Below, one piece after another: positions 47,207-56,480 of a stretch of 64,000 nucleotides of DNA. Origin of the DNA: Apostichopus japonicus (Eukaryota; Echinodermata; Holothuroidea; Aspidochirotida; Stichopodidae); contig NC_092562.1 in NCBI RefSeq assembly GCF_037975245.1, positions 27,262,554 through 27,326,553 on the forward strand, written 5' to 3'. The notes below the pieces were generated by a model, which had not been told where the DNA came from, did no database searches, and was given only the letters and a program-made list of their open reading frames with translations. Position 1 is the stretch's first letter; every line of letters begins with the position of its first letter. Position numbers and translations under genes: made by a program.

Positions 47207-47904
47207 CTGAAACAGAAAAAAACATGGGAACCACAACTGAGTGAAGAAGTTTTCCAAATGCATAACTGATTCTCATAGTTTCCTAGAATTAATCAGAGAA
47301 ATGTTCTTCACGGAAGGAGGGCAACAGAGGGGTTGTGGGTGTGGGTGTTATTACATAGGTTCTATGGATTGGTTTTGCTAGCTATTTAGTTCATTAACCG
47401 TACATCAGAGGTGAAACTCTCCTGTTTCATTTTCTTCAAACTCTCCTAAAAATTAAATTACCTGAAACAAGATGTGGGTTTCAGTTTCTGACAACCTAAA
47501 TAAACACTGAATACACTTGATTATATAAATGGTACCCTCACTATCCTGGCTGCATAGCAGCAACCTGTTATTAGTTATAAGGGATGCAAACTTGTCTGCA
47601 GACGATTGACTTATTAACCAGTATATATTTCCCAAAACTAACTTTTCTCAGTCGAAGACTGTTTATGACTCAGACGTTGAGGGTTTAAGTGAAAGACACA
47701 TCTTATCCATTCAAGTAGACTTTCTTATTCAATATTTACGATATATTATGCTTTTCGTAACTTATTTCAGAAAGCAGTTTCATAGCATTGTTCTTCACCT
47801 TAAATGGGGAATATGGATTTATCAAAGATCTAACAGATAACTTTACAATTTGGATGATTTAAGTGAACAACTATGCGCCACATGGAATGAATACGTTCAG
47901 TTAC
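47207..47904 (-). other. gene B intron, nothing else recognised
   Basis: Contains the second copy (near 47650-47720) of a dispersed repeat also seen at 28920-28990. Confidence 0.4.
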
Positions 47905-48033
47905 CTTTTCATAAATGTGAGATATCTTGAACATTCTATGAACATAGAACCCTTTATTCTCTTGAAATGTCAGCTCCAAAGTCATGTGACCAACTTCAAA
48001 TGGACACGAGTCCGTCCAATACTTGCAGCAACT
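47905..48033 (-). CDS. gene B exon: D2
   Basis: 129 nt, phase 0 to 0. SCCKYWTDSCPFEVGHMTLE through YVHRMFKISHIYEK. Matches the gene A exon [10 protein letters not shown] in length and phase. Confidence 0.9.
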
Positions 48034-48224
48034 CTGTAAATGGAAACATCAAAGTAATATACCATATGATGAATTAAAAACATAAAATAATTCACCACAT
48101 TATGCTACAATTATTCGATTTAAACTTATTCGATTAGGTCAGCATAGATGTGCTTAATTACTGAGGAAAAAAAGCAAACACATGTACAGCTAGAACAGGA
48201 TATGAAACCAGTGACCTCATCACA

Positions 48225-48430
48225 TCAAAAGGTAACTACAGTTTTATCAATAGTTCTAAGCATTAAGGTAACTATATAGAGATTTATCAATAGTTCTAAG
48301 CATTAAGGTAACTACAGTTATTTGTTAATATTTCAATGTAGGTAACTACAATGAGTTGTAAAGATTTCTATGCCTTAAGGTAACCATAGCGGTTTGTCAA
48401 TATTTCTGAACCTTATAGTAACTATTTATG
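48225..48430. repeat. ~55-bp short tandem repeat in a gene B intron
   Basis: Three to four copies of AAGGTAACTA, ATCAATAGTTCTAAGCATTA and diverged versions. Confidence 0.8.
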
Positions 48431-48865
48431 ACATTTAGGTACCAATTAGACTCCATTCTTTACTAAAATCTTTACTGAAATCAACTGGAAGAATACAAAC
48501 TAAGGAGACCTGTATGACAAATGAAATCAACAAGTAAAGTGTTTGGTATCAAATTAAAGAGAGGGGCAAACGATCATACAAACATGAGGCAATGAATAAT
48601 GAAACCAAGGATCTTTACATCTATCAATACATGCAAAGGAGGTAAAAAGTAAAGATTTATCATAATAGTGTTCAATGAATACCAATCAGAAACTAAAATT
48701 TGCAAAAGAATTAGAAGTATAATTAAAATAAATCCAAAAAAAGGAATACTTCTTGGAAAATAATTTAAATCTAACATTAACTGAAATATTTGTTCTACAT
48801 GCCAGCAGAACATTGCAATGATATAAATCAAACATGCAATAGAAAAATGGCTAGTATCCTCTGTC

Positions 48866-49560
48866 AATATGATGAAACTATGTATTTAACCCATGATTGA
48901 AACAATAATGTGACTAAAATAGCTGTTATCCTACGCATCTTCACCTAATGAGAAACTAACTACATCTGAGCCACTCTGGAGATAGATGTTACTATGTATT
49001 AAAGCCCATGATTGACAATATTTGATTAAATGGCTGTTATCCTACACATCTTTACCTAATGTAAAACTACCTACATCTGAGCCATTCTGGAGATAGATGA
49101 AACTAGGTATTTAATGCCATGATGAACAGAATAATGTGACTAAAATGGCTTTTATTCTACACATCTTCACCTTATGAGAAACTAACTACATCTGAGCCAA
49201 TTTTGAGATATATGTAACTATGTGTTTAAGCCACTGATTGAAAAAATAATGCGACTAAAATGGCTGTTATCCTACATGTCTTTACTTAATGAGAATCTAA
49301 CTACATCTGAGCCACTCTGGATATATATGGTACTATGTATTAAAGCCAATGATTGACAAATGGGATTAAATGGCTGTTATCCTACACATTTTTACCTAAT
49401 GCAAAACTAACTACATCTGAGCCAATCTGGAGGAAGATGTAACTATGTATTTAAGCCCATGATTGACAAAATAATGTGACTAAAATGGCTATTATCCTAC
49501 ATGTCTTTACATAATGTGTAAATAACTACATCTGAGCCATTCTGAAGATAGATGTAGCAT
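48866..49560. repeat. ~115-bp tandem repeat, six copies, gene B intron
   Basis: The unit includes CATGATTGA, AATGTGACTAAAATGGCTGT, TATCCTACACATCTTTACCT and AACTACATCTGAGCCA. Copies begin about every 110-120 bp and have diverged by substitutions and small deletions. Confidence 0.9.
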
Positions 49561-49969
49561 TTAAACATTAAAAATAACATACGTATCATGAAAGAGGAAA
49601 TTCATCATGCACATGAGACCTTATTAGTTTTCAGTTTTGTTTTTAATTTGAGGAAAAAGTAATTGAACAAAGCTGGGTGTGTGAACAATTGCTACTGGCT
49701 TTTAATGCAATTAATATGGTAAATGATCCACTTTCTATAACCATCTTTCATTCATCAGACCTATATTGATTTTGTTTGATAAGGTAAGTTGTATGGAATT
49801 AGTTCCCTTATCATAGCGCATGATCTGTACTTTTTTCCAATGAAAGTGAAGCTTATTAAGGGTACATTAGTAGCTGTGAAAAGGAAGTAGGCTAATTGTT
49901 TCACATTTCACGGGCAGAACAAACAACAAGACTCCATTTGATGAACATCTACCATGAAACAACTAGTAC

Positions 49970-50370
49970 GCACCATCACACACTATATACTGTGGTCTAC
50001 ATCCTGGGGTAATGAAGGGGTCACCCTGGTGAGAGGAATAGAATACGATCGATCAAAAACCATCTGCTATGGTCTACATCATGTGGTAATGAAGGTATTC
50101 ACCTGGGGAGAATAATTAGATCACTATCCATCACACACCATCACACATCATCTACTGTGGTCTACTTCCTTGGGTTATGAAGGTATTCCCCTGAAGAGAA
50201 AATTATATTACCATCCATAACACACACTATACTATGGTCTACTTCCTGGGGGTAATGAAGGGGTTAACCCGGTGAGAAGAATAGAATACCATCCATCACA
50301 AACCATCTGCTATGTTCTACATCCTGTGGTAATGAAGGGGTGCTCCTGGGGAAAAGAATTATATTACCAT
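49970..50370. repeat. ~80-bp tandem repeat, five copies, gene B intron
   Basis: TGGTCTACATCCTGGGGTAA and GAAGGGGT anchors at about 49993, 50071, 50158, 50236 and 50313, with ACCATCCATCACACACCATC linkers. It lies close to the next gene B exon. Confidence 0.9.
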
Positions 50371-50524
50371 CCTTAACTCTAACATTTTGTAATTACCAAG
50401 GCTTTTCTAACATGAAATGCTTATATGCGACATTAACCAAATGATCCAAATGATTAATCTACAAAGCTAATATAAACAAGAATAGCTTCTCATATTTTAG
50501 GATACTGAGTGAAGTTAATTTTAC

Positions 50525-50659
50525 CTCATCCTTTGGATTCAGTGGGTTAAGCATTACAATAAGAGGGCACTTCCATCCATAGATCAGAGACCAGAAATCT
50601 TCGACAGTGGCTGGTAATGGAGACTGAGTTGCAATGAAGGCTTCCTTTTTGGTCAAGGA
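50525..50659 (-). CDS. gene B exon: D2
   Basis: 135 nt, CATACAG acceptor and GTAAAA donor. [20 protein letters not shown] then DFWSLIYGWKCPLIVMLNPL. Same length as the gene A counterpart. Confidence 0.95.
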
Positions 50660-51342
50660 CTGTATGAAATATGACAAATATATGTAGTAAGTTAATGCCA
50701 CTTTTGAACAATAAAACATAATACAAGCTCGATAGAAGCTGTGGAATCAGAGTTTAAAGAGGTCAGGTGAAATCATTGAAGTACTATTGCAGCCACCAAA
50801 TGTTGTGATTAGTAGCTGAGGACTGTTTACAGAATAATTACAGCAATTCTTGACAAATATTGCCCCTGCTATTAAATGAATAAAGCATAGAGAGATTCCT
50901 CAAATAAATCACACCGATCGCTGAAACATTCGTTGCATCCAACAAACAATTATCTCTCACTTTTACTAGTGATTGATATTTACAATGTTTATATAAACAG
51001 CTAGCATTTTGTTAAGTTAAATTTCTTAACTATGTGGGTAACCATTTTGACACTGATGAAGCCGGAAATTCATCAATGCTAATTGTTGATATATTAGTTA
51101 TTATTACAACATTTGAAATAACTTATTTAAAGAACATTTTAGCATCTCTACACACTTTAATTTTTCCATTTGTACCAGTAAAATATCTTATTGTGAATTA
51201 TAAAAATATAAAAAGAATCAAGATGATGAAGTTATTGAATTGAAAGGCTTCAAGCATTTAAAACAATTCTGGAATGTTTTTCATCTAAGTCAAAGCATCT
51301 ATATCAGAAAGCGATGAACAAGCAATTGCAAGGAATTCTTAC
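50660..51342 (-). other. gene B intron, nothing else recognised
   Basis: A 683-nt intron. The plus-strand frame at 51034-51243 has no domain signature. Confidence 0.45.
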
Positions 51343-51419
51343 CGATGTGAAACAGGCATTAATGAAGTTACTTGGCTGGGAATTGCTCTGGCTTTCAATG
51401 AAAGGACGCTTTGATTCAA
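51343..51419 (-). pseudogene. gene B exon: D2 start, acceptor AG lost
   Basis: The 77-nt segment matching gene A reads VESKRPFIESQSNSQPSNFI then NACFTS and ends at a good GTAAGA donor. The bases before it are a T-run followed by GCAA where GCAG is expected (51420-51423 on the plus strand read TTGC). The next AG is 11 nt inside and would shift the frame. Confidence 0.75.
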
Positions 51420-52244
51420 TTGCAAAAAAAAAATGTAATGTAGCAATATGAGTTATCATTCATCAATAACATACGTTAAAGGATAACAAGTGCAGAACTA
51501 TTAACAACTTAATTTCTGTTTCAACAGCAAACGGAATATTTTGCTGTGAGAGATAATTTAGATAATGACAATGATACCATCTAAAGTACTTGACAACAGT
51601 CGTAGTGCCCTAAAGTCATCAACTTATAGCTCACATTGGTCAACCACTGGAGTCTTGGGTCACCTGTGATCCTTGCATTCTATTGTGACTGAGTTAATGA
51701 TAAAAATCATCTAACTACAATATCTGCAGATCAAAGGTTGACCTTAGAAGTCCTTAGCTATGCAGATAGACATAACTGACAGAATAAGGGCTTAAGCAAG
51801 TATTTCTTGCGGCCAAAATTTGTTAATATTACTGCTATAACATGAAAACCCTTAAGTGACACGTATTCGGGAATGTAAAGTCAAAGCAGCTAGTAAAAGA
51901 TTGCTCTACAAATCACATATCAGTGTACAAAGCATGTGGTTTGATTACTATGTAGCACAACCCAAAGAGGTTCAGTCTTCTATAGGCACATATAATGAAC
52001 ATTTTACTGACTGGTGTTACTATGGTGTTACATATAATGCGATAAACCTTAGTTCTACTTTCATGAGTATTTAAGCTGTCCATCGTAACATATTTCTAAA
52101 GTTTAATATTTCTATTGGGATGTTTTTTGTACTAAAGCTACATCTGAAGCCTGCACCAGTGCCTTAATTGCTAGTGTCTTGTGGATGGAATCTTGCATAT
52201 CTGTTAGCTCTGGCAGCTCATTCTTCCCATTGTTTTACACTTAC

Positions 52245-52335
52245 CTGGTAACAATGATGGGAATCTGGACTTGTCTGCCTCTTCTGGAAGAACTTCATTA
52301 GCTTTCTTCAACCTTTTGTCAAATTTCGCTAAAAG
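52245..52335 (-). CDS. gene B exon: D1-D2 linker
   Basis: 91 nt, phase 0 to 1, CATCCCAG acceptor and GTAAGT donor. LLAKFDKRLKKANEVLPEEA then DKSRFPSLLP, aligned with the gene A linker exon. Confidence 0.9.
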
Positions 52336-52674
52336 CTGGGATGAAAAAAATGTTAATGCTATAATTTTTCTGGAAACTGGAAAATGAAAATACAGCAAAT
52401 TATGGTGAACCAGGTTATCAATCTTCCCCTTGCTACAACCAATTAAATTTCCAGACCTCTGACATCTCTTAATGTCTGTCACTATATTGTATAAGTTTTA
52501 AATGTTAGAGAAAAAATATGCACTGCATGCTGGTTAAAATAAAACATCATGGATAAAATGAAGAATTAAGAACAATGCTGTTAATGATGAATAAAATGAG
52601 AATACAGTGTCTGATCTTTGTTCAAAGTGTTATATTTGACTGTTCATGTTCTGAGTGGTGATTTTTGTACTCAC

Positions 52675-52803
52675 AGAATATTCCCTGACAAGTTTCTCCC
52701 GGTTGTCATGGATACTAAATGATGCAATATCTTTTGCTGATATCACAGTATCTCCACTCAGATAAAATTCCAAGAGACATTCATGTAGAAATCTGAATTG
52801 AGC
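52675..52803 (-). CDS. gene B exon: end of D1
   Basis: 129 nt, TTGACAG acceptor and GTGAGT donor. AQFRFLHECLLEFYLSGDTV continues into an acidic/basic linker. Same length as gene A. Confidence 0.9.
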
Positions 52804-52847
52804 CTGTCAATAAAGCAATATGCCAACACTATATGATACTAAAATAT

Positions 52848-52952
<105 letters not shown>

Positions 52953-53214
52953 ATCAAGGCAATAGGTAAAAAAAAATTGTATTGTTTATTCACTGAGAGC
53001 AACGTATAAATATAAAGTTAAATACATTGCGTATTGTTTGACAATGTGCAAGCTGAGTGGAATCATTAAAGGTGTTCAATTGTTGGAACTCCATCAGCAA
53101 GGGATAGGTCTACTATCTATATATAATTATACAACAAAGGATCAAAGGTAAGGTGAGCCAAGTGTGTGCATGTATGGCAAACTGGGATGTAGAGTTGGTT
53201 TATAATGTACTCAC

Positions 53215-53350
53215 TGCAGTTTGTACCATCATAATTCGACTCTGTCTCATCTGTTCAACGTAACCAAAGGCATCGATTCTCAATCTGGTCTGGATAACAT
53301 CCATCAGGCTGTACAGTCCTATTAACGTACCTGTCCTTCCAACACCAGCA
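53215..53350 (-). CDS. gene B exon: D1 P-loop Arg and Q-loop
   Basis: 136 nt, GGTATAG acceptor and GTGAGT donor. [20 protein letters not shown] through [11 protein letters not shown]. Catalytic residues are intact. Confidence 0.95.
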
Positions 53351-53992
53351 CTATACCAAACAGAAACACCATGAAAATAAAAATTAATATCATAAGAGGT
53401 AGAAGTAAGTGTGCTAAATTCTGGATTCCTGATTGCTGGCAGTGGAGTTGCCACTTTGTATACCCAACGCCAAGAGATGTTGTTTTGTTTCAATATTACA
53501 TGAGACACCACTCCAGGACCAGCAAACCCTCCTACACATTTACTATTTCCAGTCGCCACAGTTGCAAATCAAGATCAACCTTGTAATATCGTTGTAATAT
53601 ACATTACCTGCAGAATACCTGGTCTTTTACAGAACACTTGTCATATTTACAACTGTTGTGTAATATGATGTACCATCAGGCCATCTGTGACGAGGTATTA
53701 ATACAACTTTATTAGTGCTTTAAGATGTGCTAATCCCAATTGCAATAACTGCCGTATTGCACTTGTGAGGGGCCCAGAACAGGTTATTTGGGGCACTTTT
53801 AAACTATCAGAGACATGTGCTGACAGTGGGCAATTTTCCCTTTCATGGCAAGTGTCAAAATTGTACTTTTTACTAGACCAATGCATAGGTCATTGCAACA
53901 ATTGGCGATTTTGTACACTGTACACATGTTCCCATTGTACCCATTGTACACAACTGGCGATAAAAGAAATACAGAATTAAGCAAACGAATAC
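53351..53992 (-). other. gene B intron, nothing firmly recognised
   Basis: A minus-strand HRWPDGTSYY frame near 53670 recalls a WPD loop but is followed by a stop and lacks a P-loop Cys in frame. I do not call it an exon. Confidence 0.4.
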
Positions 53993-54141
53993 CTGCAGTG
54001 TATTAGAAGGGGACCGTCATATGTTACTTGATACAGTTTAACCTTGTTTGCCAGTCCGATCAAAGGTGTATCCTGATGTGGGACATCCATGTCTGGCCAT
54101 GTTTCGAAGTGCCAATTCTTCATCTGTCTGGTTACACCTGC
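53993..54141 (-). CDS. gene B exon: D1 WPD loop to P-loop Cys (most 5' exon found)
   Basis: 149 nt, GGTAG acceptor and GTATTC donor, the same length and phase as gene [21 protein letters not shown] through GPLLIHC. Its phase 0 acceptor implies a preceding exon, but none with the expected CKQYWP or DFWRM motifs was seen upstream. Confidence 0.9.
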
Positions 54142-54486
54142 CTACCAATACATAAGGTTTTAATAGAATTGAAGTTCTGCTTTCCTACAGGTAAAAGAAG
54201 CTTCCTAGTTAGTTATAATGTTACACTCTCAATCGGCCTTCAGTAAAGAAACTGAAAAAGAGAGTACCCCTATTTCTTTTGTATTAAAACTTGGATTGCA
54301 AACATGGTATGTAATTTATTCTTAAAGTGATCACTGTTAGTTCTTTCACGAAAACAAAGCAGAGTTATAGTTAAGCTCTACATGCAGAGAGCATGTTGTT
54401 TAATGTGCTACATACAGTTCATAGTAGGCTTTTATAGCAGGAGGAGGTATTAATCTACTAATCACAAAAAATGTAACTGGTATCAT

Positions 54487-54494
<8 letters not shown>

Positions 54495-54517
<23 letters not shown>

Positions 54518-54518
54518 A

Positions 54519-54555
<37 letters not shown>

Positions 54556-54570
54556 TGTGTGTGTGTGTGC
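54495..54570. repeat. CA/TA microsatellite
   Basis: (CA)n, (TA)n and (GT)n runs leading directly into the 60-bp array. Confidence 0.9.
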
Positions 54571-55168
54571 GTGTCTGTGTGTGTGTTTGTCAGTGTACAA
54601 TACATTGTCTTCTAGAGCCGATAACTCCTGGTGTCTGTGTGAGTGTTTGTCAGTGTATAGTACATTGTCTTCCAGAGCCGATAACTCCTGGTGTCTGTGT
54701 GAGTGTTTGTCAGTGTATAGTACATTGTCTTCTAGAGCCGATAACTCCTGGTGTCTGTGTGAGTGTTTGTCAGTGTATAGTACATTGTCTTCTAGAGCAG
54801 ATAACTCCTGGTGTCTGTGTGAATGTTTGTCAGTGTATAGTACATTGTATTCTAGAGCCGATAACTCCTGGTGTCTGTGTGAGTGTTTGTCAGCGTATAG
54901 TACATTGTCTTCTAGAGCCGATAACTCCTGGTGTCTGTGTGAGTGTTTGTCAGTGTATAGTCCATTGTCTTCTAGAGCAGATAACTCCTGGTGTCTGTGT
55001 GAATGTTTGTCAGTGTATAGTCCATTGTCTTCTAGAGCAGATAACTCCTGGTGTCTGTGTGAGTGTTTGTCAGTGTATGGTACATTGTCTTCTAGAGCCG
55101 ATAACTCCTGGTGTCTGTGTGAATATTTGTCAGTGTATAGTCCATTGTCTTCTAGAGCAGATAACTCA
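54571..55168. repeat. 60-bp minisatellite, ten near-identical units
   Basis: Units start every 60 bp from 54571. Each carries GTGTCTGTGTGAGTGTTTGT, CAGTGTATAGTACATTGTCT and TCTAGAGCCGATAACTCCTG with a few variable positions. Sixty is a multiple of three and the unit lacks stops, so three frames stay open (two plus, one minus), giving artefactual Cys-rich or His-rich repeat proteins. There is no start, splice or homology support for coding. Confidence 0.95.
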
Positions 55169-55724
55169 GAAATTATATGGTATAATTTTATACTTGTTAT
55201 ACATGGATACATCTTAATGTGTAAAAGTACCCTGTTGTTTTTCAAACAAGTCATAGGTCATTTCAGGACAGTTGAGGTCCCAAGGCAAAGTCAAATGTAT
55301 AAAGCTTGGGTGAACTTTGTACTGGATGTTTAGATCCACCATTATAGTCAGTACAAGAAAACTATTGTTTTCTCTGAAGGTCAAAGGTGAGCAGTACGTG
55401 GTCAAAGTCTGAAAGTCTTGAGTAAACAAGATTACCTCCAAAAGTAAACCCTTGGATAAGCTGATTGCTTGATATGGCAGTCTGTGTCGATGTGAGAAAT
55501 GTCGTCTCCAACGACGGTCAACGCTTGACATTGTCCATCTTGTGTGCAATGTATATTAAATGATCATTTTTATAACATTTATTAAGGAACCACTAAAGTC
55601 TGCTTGTCGTGTGGTGTGTCGTAGATTGTCAGGCTTTGAGAAAATAAGTTTACTTTGTCTGAAAGTTTGAATCCCTTGAAAAGAAATGTCAACACTTCTC
55701 TACAACACTTTTACAGTGCCTATA
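55169..55724. other. no firmly supported feature
   Basis: A minus-strand frame begins at Met 55549 or 55531 (MSSVDRRWRRHFSHRHRLPY) and meets a GTAATC donor after about 55448. It could be a first exon, but the protein is unknown and no partner exon was found. Confidence 0.35.
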
Positions 55725-55982
55725 GGCGAGTGTTAGCTCAGTGGTTAACGCCGGTGCCTTCCAATCATAAGGTCCCCGGTTCAATTAAGTCACTCCAAGA
55801 CTAATGTATGTCGTCCAGTTACAGAGTTGTTGACAATTGACAATTCATTATCATGGACGTTAAAGATGAATCTAAGAGACAGATTTCGGTCAGCTTCCGG
55901 CTTTGATAAGCCAATGAGGTTTCTTCGCGAGTTCCTGCTTGCAGGAGGATTTTAAAACATATATACAGTACATACATATGCA
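55725..55982 (+). mobile_element. tRNA-derived SINE, near full length
   Basis: Three parts: a tRNA-like head with RNA polymerase III promoter boxes, a body shared with the fragments at 19365-19527 and 32082-32271, and a tail of CATA-type repeats. The body includes TTTCGGTCAGCTTCCGGCTT, GATAAGCC and TTCTTCGCGAGTTCCTGCTT. Such elements are transcribed from their internal promoter and moved by a LINE enzyme. The head is too degenerate at the 3' side (CAATTAAG in the T-loop) to be a working tRNA gene. Confidence 0.8.
55734..55787 (+). promoter_or_regulatory. SINE internal Pol III promoter (A and B boxes)
   Basis: A box TAGCTCAGTGG at 55734-55744 and B box GGTTCAATTA at 55778-55787, about 33 bp apart as in tRNA genes. 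The B box departs from GGTTCGAATCC. Confidence 0.7.
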
Positions 55983-56246
55983 AAAGCATATCAGATTCTG
56001 GACAAACTCTGAACAAGAATTACACAAGGAGGTAGAGACTTGTAAATGACTCATGTTTGTGTCAGTAGCAGTATTTAGACAAAAAGCTAAGTCTTAGAAG
56101 TAAGCTTGACCTTTCTAACAACGGAATAACAAATTTCTGAAATATTAAGTGAATAGTGATCATATAGACTGAAGATATTTGTAATCTGTTGTAATTTTAA
56201 AATCTATCCATCAGTCTCATATTCTTGACGACTTTATAACCCACAG

Positions 56247-56411
56247 CAAAGCGGTCAAAGTACGCCTGATGCGGAGTCTCTCACGACTCCAGAGAACCGA
56301 GCATTAATTAGACGCATGCTGATAAAGTGTTCTGATGTAGCAAACCCAACACGGCCTGTTGACCTATGTGTGGCCTGGGCGAACAGGATATCACAGGAGT
56401 ACTTTAACCAG
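56247..56411 (+). CDS. lone exon of a PDE8-like cyclic-nucleotide phosphodiesterase
   Basis: 165 nt in phase 0 between ACCCACAG and [46 protein letters not shown], then [15 protein letters not shown]. This is the class I PDE catalytic-domain segment with the metal-binding Asp in 'KCADVSNP' and the following 'EW..RI..EYF.Q' helix. The resemblance is closest to PDE8, the high-affinity cAMP enzymes. The preceding HD motif exons and the following exon were not found in this window on either side. It may be an isolated duplicated exon, or part of a gene with very long introns that overlaps its neighbours. The end of the exon and its donor are duplicated immediately downstream. Confidence 0.8.
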
Positions 56412-56426
56412 GTGAGTTTAGTAAAG

Positions 56427-56480
56427 CATGATGCAAATAGGATATCACAGAAGTACTTTAACCAGGTGAGTTAATTAGTA
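56427..56480 (+). repeat. duplicated PDE exon end with second donor
   Basis: AGGATATCACAGAAGTACTT, TAACCAGGTGAGTT and AGTAAAGCATGATGCA repeat the segment ending at 56430 with a 54-bp offset and a few changes, recreating a second CAG|GTGAGT at 56465/56466. Confidence 0.85.

Noticed and set aside
48866-50370. CRISPR-like array (regular repeats)
   Set aside because: Whole units repeat with drift and no unique spacers between constant repeats; these are eukaryotic minisatellites in an intron.
53620-53700. Second WPD-like exon (HRWPDGTSYY) in gene B
   Set aside because: The frame stops before a P-loop Cys, length does not match the real WPD exon, and the match is too short.
54400-55333. Long open frames (up to 284 aa) on both strands over the 60-bp array
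   Set aside because: They arise from a stop-free unit of 60 bp. Three frames are open at once and there is no homology, start context or splice support.
55726-55800. tRNA gene
   Set aside because: A and B boxes are present but the T-arm is degenerate and the sequence continues into a SINE body and CATA tail.
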